NCBI RefSeq assembly: GCF_005239225.2
Contig: NC_133297.1
Coordinates: 21,365,882-21,429,881 of the forward strand
Direction of reading: 5' to 3'
DNA: 64,000 bases
Origin: Populus alba
Taxonomy: Eukaryota; Streptophyta; Magnoliopsida; Malpighiales; Salicaceae
Shown here: one piece after another, positions 33,306-43,293 of the stretch
Layout of the letters: each line of letters opens with the position of its first letter
Numbering within the stretch: the stretch's first letter is position 1
Notes under the pieces: generated by a model
Databases searched by the model: none
Seen by the model: the letters and a program-made list of their open reading frames with translations, nothing else
Told to the model about the DNA's origin: nothing
Made by a program: the position numbers and the translations under genes

Positions 33306-33467
33306 TGGCGTGACCAAAAGCTTAATGTCTTCTTTCCAAGTGCATGAGTTTCGAAGTAATAAATAATCCGGCAAGACCGGGGTCAAACCACATAGATGTT
33401 AATTGTATAAATTATAAATAACAATACAATAATAATAACAACAATAATAACAATAGTAATAATATTA

Positions 33468-33513
<46 letters not shown>

Positions 33514-33736
33514 GTACGTGGCGTTGTTATACCTAAGAATAAACTAAAAGATCGGGTCACAGGTTTCCAACCTATATACTGATTTTATGAAAATATTAAA
33601 GAGATATATTATATAATATAAATAGATTTTCGATGCGAATGAACAAGGCAAGAGCAACAATGTTAGGATCCTTGATCAAACACAGAGCATACTTAATGTA
33701 CATAAAATATAACAAGAATGTAAATAATAATAATAA

Positions 33737-33822
<86 letters not shown>

Positions 33823-35234
33823 GAAGAAGAGGAAGAAACTTAATGAGAGCTTTGAGATGAAAGATTAATGTAAGGATTAAACAATGATAAAAACAAATGT
33901 CAAGGTTAGAGGATCCACTAATGGTATTTCAAACAAGTATAGTATAAATTGTTACTACTTAACTTGGAAACCACACACGAAGGAGGTTCCAATCAGATTA
34001 TAAATTGTTAACATGATTACATTAGTTATCTTATTTGAATAATGCTAATACTTGTAAACGTTGTCAGACATTCATGATTATAACTTAAATTAATAACAAA
34101 TCAAGTTCCTTTCATAACTCAGGTGTCTGTTATACCATATAGTATGGGCTATGAAAGTGCCAAGTATTTGTTGTACCAAGTGTTATACAACATAAATCTA
34201 GATTAACCCTTTAACAAGCAAAGTATTAAAAGTGAACAAGATAACAAATATAAAACATGTTAATATCAAGCATTAAAGTCCATGTTGAGTTTATACTATA
34301 TTTATTTTTACACCATTAGTGTACCCTTTTCACCTTGACATAATAGATTTAGCTAAACATAATGAAAGAAAGAAACATAAATAAACAAGATAAGAACATA
34401 ATTATACAAATAAAGGAAAGGAAATGAAGAGCATAAACAAGAGATTAATATAACATCAAATAAAACTTAAACATTATAAAATACAAAGAAAGAGAGCAAG
34501 AGCATGATCTTCATCTGAACACCAAATGCCTAAATGCATGGCAAATGCCTCCTTTTATAGGCCAAAATTTGGAACTATTGATTTGATGAATAATTGTTGA
34601 GTGAGTGGCCACATCTTGACTTGGTGAAAATCCTAATCTTCTTGTCTGAATAAAACGTCATTGCTAACATCAGAACTAGAACCATATGTACACATGAAAG
34701 TTCTAGTAAATTCTCTTAGCTTTCCAGGAAAAAAAGGTTGAGGTCATTTGGACTTCTAGAACTCAAGATATGGGCTGAACACTGAATAGTGTATGGGCTG
34801 CAGGACATATTCGGACTTCTTCGTTGTTGCTATAATTTGGACCTGAAAACGGCCTTCGTAGATCTTGGTGTCCACATGAAAGTTGTAGGCCTATGTCTTA
34901 CCAAATCTTTGTAAAAATTTGAGATCATTTGGAAATCTAAAACTTGAGATATGACCCAATTACCGAATTGTGCTCCAGTTTGGACTGCACCAACATCTCT
35001 TTTCTAAGCTTCACCATTCTTTTTCTTCAAAATTTCAGTAGTTGAATTCATCAATCAATCCTTTGATTTATGTGATAGGCCTGCATTTAAGATGAACATT
35101 TACCATATATTAAAGTATCTTATAGTATTAGACTTGTTATTATAAAACATGCTTTAGTTAAGGAGTTATTGATACTTTAAGTACAAAATGATGATATAAA
35201 ACCCTGATAAACATGCACTTTTAAGTACTAATCA
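33306..35234 (-). repeat. 3' LTR of the Athila-like element
   Basis: 1929 bp with TG..CA termini; near-identical over long stretches to 58879-60841. It contains AAT/TAG trinucleotide runs (about 33420-33510 and 33720-33830) and, on the minus strand, a TATAAAA box (plus 34553-34559). Relative to the right copy it lacks a ~70-bp tandem duplication and keeps a ~20-bp segment after the word GGATCCTTG that the other lost. Confidence 0.93.
34553..34559 (-). promoter_or_regulatory. TATA box of the Athila-like LTR
   Basis: TATAAAA on the minus strand, in the element's sense, in a region conserved in the other LTR (60160-60166). It is the only canonical TATA box near the middle of the LTR and is the likely start region of the element's transcript. 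Confidence 0.6.
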
Positions 35235-35248
35235 CCTCCCCAACCAGC
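35235..35248 (-). other. polypurine tract of the Athila-like element
   Basis: On the minus strand GGTTGGGGAGG abuts the TG of the 3' LTR, the position and composition expected of the plus-strand primer. Confidence 0.75.
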
Positions 35249-36503
35249 TTATTACTAGTCCTTAGTAATCAAAGCATTAAAATAGGAAAACAATTTGCAA
35301 GTTCCACAAAACAAGGCATTCATCATTCAACTTCCATTAATCTATCCAAATAAACAAACTCTCATTAAATTTATATTCCTGCTTCATACTTCTTAAACAA
35401 GATATTAATAAACCTTCTTTTTATGTGCTCAATGTATGAAAACATAGATGATGGGGCTTTTGTTGGAAGAAAACAATATTATGTTTGAATGTTTAAGGTT
35501 AACTTCCTTGGGTTGGGATTATTATTATTTTTTCTTCTTTCTTTTATTTTTTTTATTTTTTTTATATACACATACAACTTAAAACACAATGTATCTTTAA
35601 CCTATGTAACGAGTTTTTGGCTAATGACTTCTAGACCAGTTGGTCTTAGGGCATTAGGTGTTGAGACACCCCTACGAGCTTAGCAACTCGGGTTGCAGAT
35701 ACTGATACGTAGATAGTGCAATGTTTGATTCCATTAAGCTTTTCTCCTTAACCCATGTAACAAGCTTTGGGCCAATAGCTCCCAAGTCAGTTGACTTTAG
35801 GGTATTAGGTGTTAAAACACCCCTTCGGGCTTAATTGCTTAGGTTAAGGAGGCTACAAAAACAAACTTATCTATGTTTTTATTATCATCAATATTATCAA
35901 TTTTTTTTTTTTGCAAATTATATACTATCCCTTTCCCTTAGTTGTTACCTTCAACAAAAGAACATAATTAATGTACTAATCCAGTGTGCAACCCACGATC
36001 ATATGTTAAAGTGTGTGTGTGAAAATGAAGGTTTAAGAATACTTGTTAAATGAGTATATGAGCAGAATCAAGTGATAACAATGCAAGAGTTTGTAAACTT
36101 GAATATTTCAAGAAGTGTTATGATAAACCTTGATAATGATACTTACTAAGATGCGTCTCCAGAGTCAATAAAATTTCCTCCTTACTCTACCATCCTAATA
36201 AGGATACTTACTAAGATGCGTCTCAAGAGTTAATAAAACTGACTCCTAACTCTGCCATCCTAATAACAATTTTGTCAAATGGTTTTAATAATAGCAAAAA
36301 CAGTTAGTAAGTTAGTTTTTTTTTTTTTTTTTATTGTCTACCAAAACGAGACATTGTCCTCAATGTTTGAAGGTAGAAAGATAGAGTATAGAAGACATCA
36401 CTTGAAACAACAAATAATGACAAACCTGAAACACACTTAAACAAATATAAGAAGTAACAAAACAAAATAATATGCTATTAATGAAACCAAAAGACATAAG
36501 GTT
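35249..36503 (-). other. 3' noncoding region of the Athila-like element
   Basis: No coding region is supported. It contains two diverged copies of a ~95-bp segment (about 35600-35695 and 35752-35848, sharing TTAGG-CATTAGGTGTT-A-ACACCCCT), a ~60-bp tandem pair (about 36132-36262, sharing ACTTACTAAGATGCGTCTC), and on the minus strand a word ACATTGAGGACAATGTCTCG followed by a run of about 17 A (plus 36316-36332). Confidence 0.6.
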
Positions 36504-37157
36504 TCACAAATGAAGGCTCATATCTAATCTAAGCTTTTTACGGCTTTTCTTAGTTGACCAATTTAAGCGACTCATGCAGGGATCAATGATAGGGATGAAA
36601 GATTGTAGTTGGTCAATTAATTGTTCAGCATTAGCAGCAGAGATTACGATTTGTCGTGTCGAAGATGTTAGAAATTCCTGTTCCACAGCTTGATCAAGGA
36701 AAGATAACAATTTATCATAGAAACCATTAACATTTAATAAACCTATAGGTTTATGGTGAATGTGCAGTTGGGCCCAAGATGAAATATGAAAGATCTCTTC
36801 CAATGTGCCCAGACCACCTAGTAAGGCAATGAAGGCATCAGCATGGTTAAACATGATATTCAGTCGGTCAGACATTGTAGGGACTTGTAGTTCCTCTCCA
36901 ATTATTTTTCTAATGATGTCCCTATTTGCTAGAGCTTTGGGGACAACCCCCAAAACTTGACTGCCTCCTAGAAATGTAGCCATTGACACATCTCCCATTA
37001 ACCCAAGGCTGCCTCCCCCATACACTAAATGAATCTTTCTCTCAACTAGTACCCGACCAAGATGATTTGCTAATTCTAAAAACTCTTTTTCTTTCCAAGG
37101 ACTGGATCCACTAAAAACACAAATATTTCGTATGTGATGACTTGAGGAACCTACCAT
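36504..37157 (-). CDS. LOG-like cytokinin phosphoribohydrolase inside a retrotransposon
   Basis: An uninterrupted 217-codon frame with the full usual length of LOG proteins, which release free active cytokinin from its riboside monophosphate in the cytosol. Visible motifs: ICVFSGSSP (12-20, Rossmann start), VYGGGSLGLMG (45-55), SDR with the conserved Arg98, then LGGLGTLEE (113-121), the signature PGGxGTxxE with its Glu121 kept but its first Pro replaced by Leu. The conserved AQLHIHHKPIGLLNVNGFYD (129-148) follows. Host LOG genes normally have several introns; here there are none, which points to capture through an RNA copy. It lies downstream of the integrase of the Athila-like element, in the same sense, 1.3 kb from the 3' LTR. 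The surrounding gag-pol is broken but this frame is open. Activity is uncertain because of the Pro-to-Leu change. A processed copy inserted into the element, rather than true element cargo, is the main alternative. Confidence 0.9.
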   Translation of the reverse strand: MVGSSSHHIRNICVFSGSSPWKEKEFLELANHLGRVLVERKIHLVYGGGSLGLMGDVSMATFLGGSQVLGVVPKALANRDIIRKIIGEELQVPTMSDRLNIMFNHADAFIALLGGLGTLEEIFHISSWAQLHIHHKPIGLLNVNGFYDKLLSFLDQAVEQEFLTSSTRQIVISAANAEQLIDQLQSFIPIIDPCMSRLNWSTKKSRKKLRLDMSLHL

Positions 37158-37395
37158 TTCTACACACTTCTATATTTGATGAATGTATGGGTTGGGTAGA
37201 AATGAAGGGAAGGAAGAGAAGAATTTATAGATGAGAAATTGAAAATGCAATTATACCACCAATATGTAGGCTAGCTGTTGTCTCACACTCTCTCTCTTTA
37301 TTTATTTATTTTGACAAAGCATGTATGTACAGGTAGTTGTGATTGTGGCTCACATCTTCCCTTGGTTTTACGTCCAAGAACGGCTTAAACGCCCT

Positions 37396-37945
37396 CTATG
37401 GGTCGGGGATAGGCTTCCCATCTAGTTTTCTTAAAAACTGGCAAACATGATCTTTTTTAGTCAGATTCCCAAGACTAAGTCGATCATGTTCTTTATGGAA
37501 TGGTGGCCATAAATCATGAATTACACGATGCACATCTCCACTAGGATACGTCTCGAGGGTCAACAAAAGATTATCTAAAGACCCTTTACTCAGGCCATCC
37601 TTAATGAATTGTATCTTATCTTTACGGTTTACAGATACCATTCCTAAAGAACGACATGTTGCATTGCAAGTCCATCTGGCACATTTGTGACGGACTTTCA
37701 GTCGTTTTGCACGACGTTTCTTTGTAAAAGTGCTTATACCTATTCCAAGCATGTGTGAAATGAAAGAATTAGAGGACTCACCTGATAATCGGACCTTTGC
37801 TTCAATTAGCCAACGAATCTCTTCAGGAATTCCATGATTCATTAACAACCTCAATTGTGCACACCTAGCACGATAAATTTTTGTAATCGCATTTGGAGGT
37901 AGAGTGGGAAAATACCTTTTTTAATTTTTCAAGAGTGGTGTCCAT
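37396..37945 (-). pseudogene. unrecognised ORF of the Athila-like 3' region, one frameshift
   Basis: I do not recognise this protein. A probable start at 37945 (MDTTLEKLKK) is followed, after a single-base frameshift near 37918, by an open frame to 37396 (start of that frame RYFPTLPP, end KPIPDP), about 180 residues in all. It has a helical N-terminal part (PEEIRWLIEAKVRLSGESSN), a basic stretch (FTKKRRAKRLKVRHKC) and a Cys cluster CARWTCNATC that could bind metal. The C-terminal half is acidic/aromatic (HDLWPPFHKEHDRLSL). It sits between pol and the LOG-like gene, in the same sense, where Athila elements may carry an extra ORF. No signal peptide or membrane segment argues for an envelope protein. 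Confidence 0.5.
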
Positions 37946-38143
37946 TTTCAAAAGAAAATTAGAGATGAGATTCAAAGAAGGGAGAAAGAGCAAAGAATTG
38001 TACAAATATATACATATATCAGTTATTATGGGAAGCTGAAAGAACCAACTCAAGTCACATAATACCGTTGTCCGCCATTTAACCGGGGTGAGAGAGAGAC
38101 TAGCAAAACCAAAACAAAACACAAAACAATGTGAGAAAAAGAA

Positions 38144-39287
38144 TCAATCTTTATATACAGGATCACTCAATTTAATAGAGTCATTTTCAACTGAAAAATT
38201 GTCCAAATAAACTTTCAAACGATGCCCATTTACCTTGAAAACATTGCCATTCTTTGGATTCTTGATATCAAAGGCCCATATGGATACACATGTTTCACAA
38301 TAAAAGGACTGCTCCATCTTGATCTTAGTTTTCAAGGAAATAAATGGAGTCGAGAATTATAAAGCAAGACTTTTTGACCAATATTAAATGTTTTTCTCTG
38401 TATTTTTTTTATCATGAAAGTATTTGATTCTTGCTTTATGTATTCTTGAATTGTCATATGCATCATTTTTTATTTCCTCAAGCTCATTTATTTGCAATTT
38501 TCGCAGCTGACTAACATCATCAAGGTTTGAATTGAAAGCTTTAATAGCCCAATAAACTTTATGTTCAATTTCCACAGGCAAGTGAAAAGGTTTTCCATAG
38601 ACTAGTCTATAAGGTGACATACCTAATGATATTTTATAAGTAGTTCGATAAGCCCAAAGTGCATCATTAAGTCTTAAAGACCAGTCTTTCCTATTAGGGT
38701 TCACTGTTTTCTCCAAGATTTGTTTGATCTCCCTATTAGCAAGCTTTACTTATCCACTTGTCTGAGGGTGATAAGGGGTGGCAACTTTGTGTGTGATTCC
38801 ATATTTCTTCATTAAAGAATCAAATGGCTTGTTGCAGAAATGTGTTCCACCATCACTTATCATGGCTCGAGGGATTCCAAATCGATTCAAAATATTGTCT
38901 TTCAAAAACTTTATCACTGTTTTGTAATCATTGTTTCGACTTCGAATTGCCTCTATCCATTTTGAAACATAATCTACTACGACTAATATGTACATGAAAC
39001 CAAATGATGGAGGAAATGGACCCATGAAATCTATACCCCAACAGTCAAAGATCTCAATGAAAAGAATAAGATTTAAAGGCATTATATGATATTTTGAAAT
39101 AGATCCCAACTTTTGACAATTTTCACAAGTCTTACAGAATGCATGTGAGTCCTTGAACATGGTGGGCCAGTAAAATACACTTTGTAAGATTTTTGCAGTT
39201 GTCTTTTTTGACGAGAAATGACCCCCACATGCCTCAGAATGACAACATTTAATGACACTACTTACCTCATTGTCAGGAATGCATCTT
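38144..39287 (-). pseudogene. Athila-like integrase and pol C-terminus
   Basis: On the minus strand a zinc-binding HHCC region (EACGGHFSS, then CKTCENCQK, about 39250-39110) precedes the catalytic core with GIDFMGPF and MISDGGTHF. The core ends HPQTSG and is followed at once by an in-frame stop near 38750. The frame reopens from 38716 (LNDALWAYRTTYKISLGMSP) to about 38384. A C-terminal beta-barrel-like segment follows after another frame change (GNVFKVNGHRLKVYL, to 38144). So the integrase is recognisable along its whole length but carries at least two disruptions. Confidence 0.88.
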
Positions 39288-40026
39288 CAAAATATTTGAT
39301 CAGGACAATATTTAAATAAATATGGGTCATCCCAATAAAAGTTCTTTACTTCGTTCAAGAACTTTCTTTTGTCTTGGGTACTCCAATGAGCTGGCAATTG
39401 TCCTGAGACAAGAAAATTAACAATATTAACAAACCAAGGGATCGTAGAAACGGAAAGTAAAGATTCATCGGGAAAGTAGTCATCGATTGGTGTGATGTCA
39501 GATTTTGAATCTATTGTCAATCTTGACAAATGATCTGCGACAACATTTTCGGTGCCTTTCTTGTCTTTGATTGTGATATCAAATTCTTGAAGTAACAAAA
39601 TCCATCGCACCAATCTAGTCTTATAATCTTTCTTAGAAAGAAGATATTTCAATGCTGCATGATCACTAAAAACAACAACAAGTGATCCAACAAGATAAGA
39701 CCTAAATTTATCACATGCAAATACTACTGCAAGTAATTCTTTTTCAGTGGTGGTGTAATTCAATTGAGCACTATTTAAAGTTTTACTTGCATAGTAAATC
39801 ACATAAGGTTTCTTATCTTTTCTTTGTCCCAAGACAACACCCATGGTATAATCACTAGTGTCACACATTATTTCAAAAGGTAATGACCAATCAGGAGGTT
39901 GAATGACAAGAGCAGATGTAAGCAAGTTTTTAAGTTTAACAAAGGCTTCTTCACAATGTTCAGTCCATTCAAAAATATTATCCTTTGTTAGAAGGTTACT
40001 CAAGGGCTTAGATATTACACTAAAAT
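39287..40026 (-). pseudogene. Athila-like RNase H (pol, downstream of insertion)
   Basis: The frame continues the RT connection domain (SKPLSNLL) into RNase H with its acidic residues in [29 protein letters not shown] and [11 protein letters not shown], then [13 protein letters not shown] and the spacer toward integrase. The frame is open from 40021 to 39287. Its upstream part lies at 55274-56254 on the other side of the nested Tekay element. The AAAAT duplication at 40022-40026 and 55274-55278 marks the break, and one copy keeps the reading frame. Confidence 0.92.
40022..40026. repeat. target-site duplication AAAAT (left, Tekay element)
   Basis: AAAAT directly before the TG at 40027; the same five bases directly follow the CA at 55273. 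Confidence 0.9.
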
Positions 40027-40064
40027 TGTAAACACCCAAAGGAAAAAATAAAATAAAATAAAAT

Positions 40065-40099
<35 letters not shown>

Positions 40100-40130
40100 G
40101 AGAGAGAGAGAGAGATGATGATGAATGCAG

Positions 40131-40390
40131 TTTTCACTGCCGATGCAGAAATCGGCAGCGATGCAGTTTTCGTTGCCGATTCTGGATTTGGCAGCGACGC
40201 AGCCTTCACTACCGATACAGAAATCGGCAGCGACAGTTTTTCGCTGCCCATTTCTTGATCGACAGCGATGCAGTTTCTGCTGCCGATTTCTGGATCGGCA
40301 GCGACGCAGTTTTCGCTGCCGAGGCAGAAATCGACAGCGATGCAGTTTTCGCTGCCGATTTCTCAATCAACAGTGACGCAGAGCTGGGAG
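40131..40390. repeat. array A: seven 36-bp palindromic units
   Basis: Each unit reads roughly TTTTCGCTGCCGAT-7 to 9 bp-ATCGGCAGCGACGCAG; arms TCGCTGCCGA and TCGGCAGCGA are exact inverted repeats. The 36-bp period leaves all six frames open, producing spurious ORFs. The 3' LTR has two units (52575-52650) and the solo LTR about eleven (50220-50605). Confidence 0.85.
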
Positions 40391-40480
40391 GGAGGGGTAA
40401 AACTGGTTTTAGATAAACCAAACAAGGATAAGAACACACCTAAACCAACCCCCAAACAACCCATTTCATTTGATGGGTAG

Positions 40481-40488
40481 TATAAATA
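40481..40488 (+). promoter_or_regulatory. TATA box of the Tekay 5' LTR
   Basis: TATAAATA in the word GGGTAGTATAAATACAAAG, conserved in the 3' LTR (52748-52755) and, reversed, in the solo LTR (50098-50105). It is followed by purine-rich GAGGGGAGAGAGAATG. A start just downstream would place more than 3 kb of LTR in the transcript leader. Confidence 0.65.
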
Positions 40489-41329
40489 CAAAGAGGGGAG
40501 AGAGAATGATCCATCTTCTTCCCAAACCAGCAGCTGCATGCCATTCTTCCCTTCCCCTTTCACAACAGAAACGTGAATCAAACCAATAGAGATTGCTTTG
40601 TGAACTTGTGAGGGAGAGATGAGACCTTGAGAGAGGAGTGGGCAATTGCATAGAGGAGAGGAAAAAAAGATCTGGAAAACGTGAGAGGAAGAAGGAGGAG
40701 AACCAGTAGCTGAAGAGAAAAGAATAGTGTCAAACCTTCCTCAAACTTAGTTAAATTCAGAAGGTATGGGTCATGAAACTCCCTTCCTTTTCCCATTAAA
40801 ATCAAAAACGAAAATGAAAAAGAAAAACCCTAAGAAAAATTGATCTAAGACCTAAGACAACTATGAAGAAAACTGAAATTAACTAGGAGAAATAGCAAAC
40901 AGAAGTGAAATAAAGTCAATTTCAGAACATCTAAAAAATCATGGTAAAGGGCTGGCTTTAACTATGGGTAGGCCAGCATGCATGTGTGTGTGTGTTCTGC
41001 TGGGGTAATTAATGTGTTTTTCTGTGATGTTGTTGCTGAAATTAATGTATTCTGCTGTGATGTTGTTGCTGAAATTAATTGTGATGTTGTTGCTGAAATT
41101 AATATGTTCTGTTGTGATGTTGTGTGCTGAAATTAATGTGTTCTGCTGTGATGTTGTTGCTGAAATTAATGTGTTCTGCTGTGATGTTGTTGCTGGAATT
41201 TTGTTGAAGAATTATGTGCTGAAATTAATTTGTTCTGCTGTGATGTTGTGTGCTGAAATTAAGGTGTTCTGCTGTGATGTTGTTGCTGGAATTTTGTTGA
41301 AGAATTATGTGCTGAAATCGATGGTTCTG

Positions 41330-42190
41330 ATTTGTGTGTTGTGCAGCGAAATTCTGTTTCGCTGCCGAAAACGAACCTCTTGCAGCGACTTGATACTCGC
41401 TGCCGATTTGTGTGTTGCGCAGCGAAATTCTGTTTCGCTGCCGAAACTGAGCCTTCTGCAACGAATTAATATTCGCTACCGATTTGTGTATTGTGCAGCG
41501 GAATTCAGTTTCGCTGCCGCAACTGAACCTCCTGCAGCGACATTCTGTTTCGCTGCTGAAACCGAACCTCCTGCAGCGAATTGATATTCGCTGCCGAATT
41601 GTGTGTTGTGCAGCGAAATTCTGTTTCGCTGCCGAAACTGAGCCTTCTGCAGCGAATTAATATTCGCTGCTGATTTGTGTATTGTGCAACGGAATTCTGT
41701 TTCGCTGTCGCAACTGAACCTCCTGCAGCAAAATTTTGTTTCGCTGCCGCAATTGAACCTCCTGCAGCGAAATTCTGTTTCGCTGCTGAAACCGAACCTC
41801 CTGCAGCGAATTGATATTCGCTGCCGAATTGTGTGTTGCGCAGCGAAATTCTGTTTCGTTGTCGAAACCGAACCTCATGCAGCGAATTGATATTCGCTGC
41901 CGATTTGTGTGTTGCGCAGCGAAATTCTGTTTCGCTGCCGAAACCGAACCTCCTGCAGCGAATCGATATTTGCTGCCGATTTGTGCATTGTGCAGCGAAA
42001 TTCTGTTTCGCTGTCGGAACTGAACTTCCTGCAGCGAATATCAATTCGCTGCTGAGTTGTGCGTTGTGCAGCGAAACTGTGGCCCCAACAGCGATGCAGT
42101 TGTCGCTGCCGAACTGGCAGCCCGCGGCGAACCAGTTCTCGGTGCCGAACTGGGCAGCCCGCGGCGAACCAGTTCTCGCTGCCGATTTCT
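41330..42190. repeat. array B: ~76-bp higher-order units
   Basis: About eight copies of a unit GTGTGTTGCGCAGCGAAATT-CTGTTTCGCTGCCGAAAC-(13 bp)-GCAGCGAATTGATATTCGCTGCCGATTT, some with an extra half-unit insertion. The same core decamers as array A recur. The 3' LTR has about two copies and the solo LTR about eight. Confidence 0.8.
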
Positions 42191-42509
42191 ACAATAAGTC
42201 TCCTAGGCAGGAATGACTTAAATACTAGTAACAATTTCATGATATGATGGTGTAAAATATGGAACACTTGAATGTGAACATATGAACTCTTGAAATAAGT
42301 GTGATGATGAATATGATTCAAAAATAAAATAAATACAACTGTGCTGATTTGTGACCATTAATGTCTTAGGTGGTGCGGTCGGGATTGGGCCATCATCAAG
42401 ACAGGAACAACCCACAGGTGGAGCAGGTAGGTGACTTGCACCTTTCTTTTTCATACGTTGAATCTTGAAATATTTTAACTTGAGTACTACCATATTAAAT
42501 TGTCGAACA

Positions 42510-42810
42510 CTTAAATGATGATTAGCTTCGGCTAATGGCATCCGAATGGATGGCCGGGACAAATGAATGATTAGCTTCGGCTAATGACATCCAAATGGAT
42601 GGCTGGGGCAAATGAGTGATTAGCTTCGGCTAATGGCATCCGAATGGATGGCCGGGACAAAGAGTGATTAGCTTCGGTTAATGGCATCCAAACGGATGGC
42701 CGGGATAAAGACTGATTAACTTTGGCTAATGGCGTCCGAATGGATGGCTGGGACAAAGACTGATTAACTTTGGCTAATGGCGTCCGAATGGATGGCCGGG
42801 ATAAAGGAAT
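42510..42810. repeat. array D: six ATTAGC-TTCG-GCTAAT hairpin units
   Basis: Tandem ~48-bp units GATTAGCTTCGGCTAATGGC-ATCCGAATGGATGGCCGGGACAAA. The stem ATTAGC/GCTAAT closes a TTCG loop. Four units occur in the 3' LTR (54240-54440) and six, reversed, in the solo LTR (47930-48210). Confidence 0.88.
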
Positions 42811-43110
42811 GATTTCGCTGCCGATGCAGAAATCGGCAGCGACGCAGTTTCCGCTGCCGATTCTGGATCGGTAGCGACGCAGTATTCGTTGTCGATACAG
42901 AAATCAGCAGCGACCCAGTTTTCATTGCCGATACAGAAATCGGCAGCGACCCAGTTTCCTCTGTCGATTCTGGATCGGGAGCGACGCAGTATTCGCTGTC
43001 GATACAGAAATTGGCAGCGACCCAGTCTTCGCTGCCGATACAGAAATCGGCAGCGACGCAGTTTCCGCTGCCGATTCTGGATCGGCAACAACGCAGCTTT
43101 CGCTATGGAA
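42811..43110. repeat. array C: palindromic GCTGCCGA units
   Basis: About eight units of the same TCGCTGCCGAT-spacer-ATCGGCAGCGAC type as array A, with TACAGAAATCGGCAGCGACC variants. The 3' LTR counterpart is 54440-54655. Confidence 0.8.
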
Positions 43111-43261
43111 TCCAGATGGATGGCCGGGACAAATGAATGACTAGTTTCGGCGAATGGCATCCAAAAACTTGTGTATCTATATCTACTACTAGTTGTTACA
43201 TCAAATACATGAAGAAATTATAAATGTTAATGCCTTATTTAATTGCCAGACCGTTAGTTAC

Positions 43262-43293
<32 letters not shown>

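Noticed and set aside
37396..38122. Envelope protein gene of the Athila-like element
   Set aside because: No signal peptide, transmembrane segment or coiled coil in the ORF at 37396-37945. The hydrophobic frame at 37865-38122 overlaps its N-terminus in a different frame upstream of the likely start and has no other support.
40131..40390. CRISPR-like array of palindromic repeats
   Set aside because: Repeats are contiguous, without unique spacers, inside a plant retrotransposon LTR; CRISPR arrays are prokaryotic.
40125..43160. Many overlapping open frames of 60-190 codons on both strands in the LTRs (Arg/Gln/Ala-rich or Ser/Ala/Leu-rich)
   Set aside because: They are artefacts of tandem arrays whose 36-bp period is divisible by three and lacks stops in every frame; the same frames recur at 47.6-50.8 kb and 53.2-54.7 kb. 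No start context or domain supports them.
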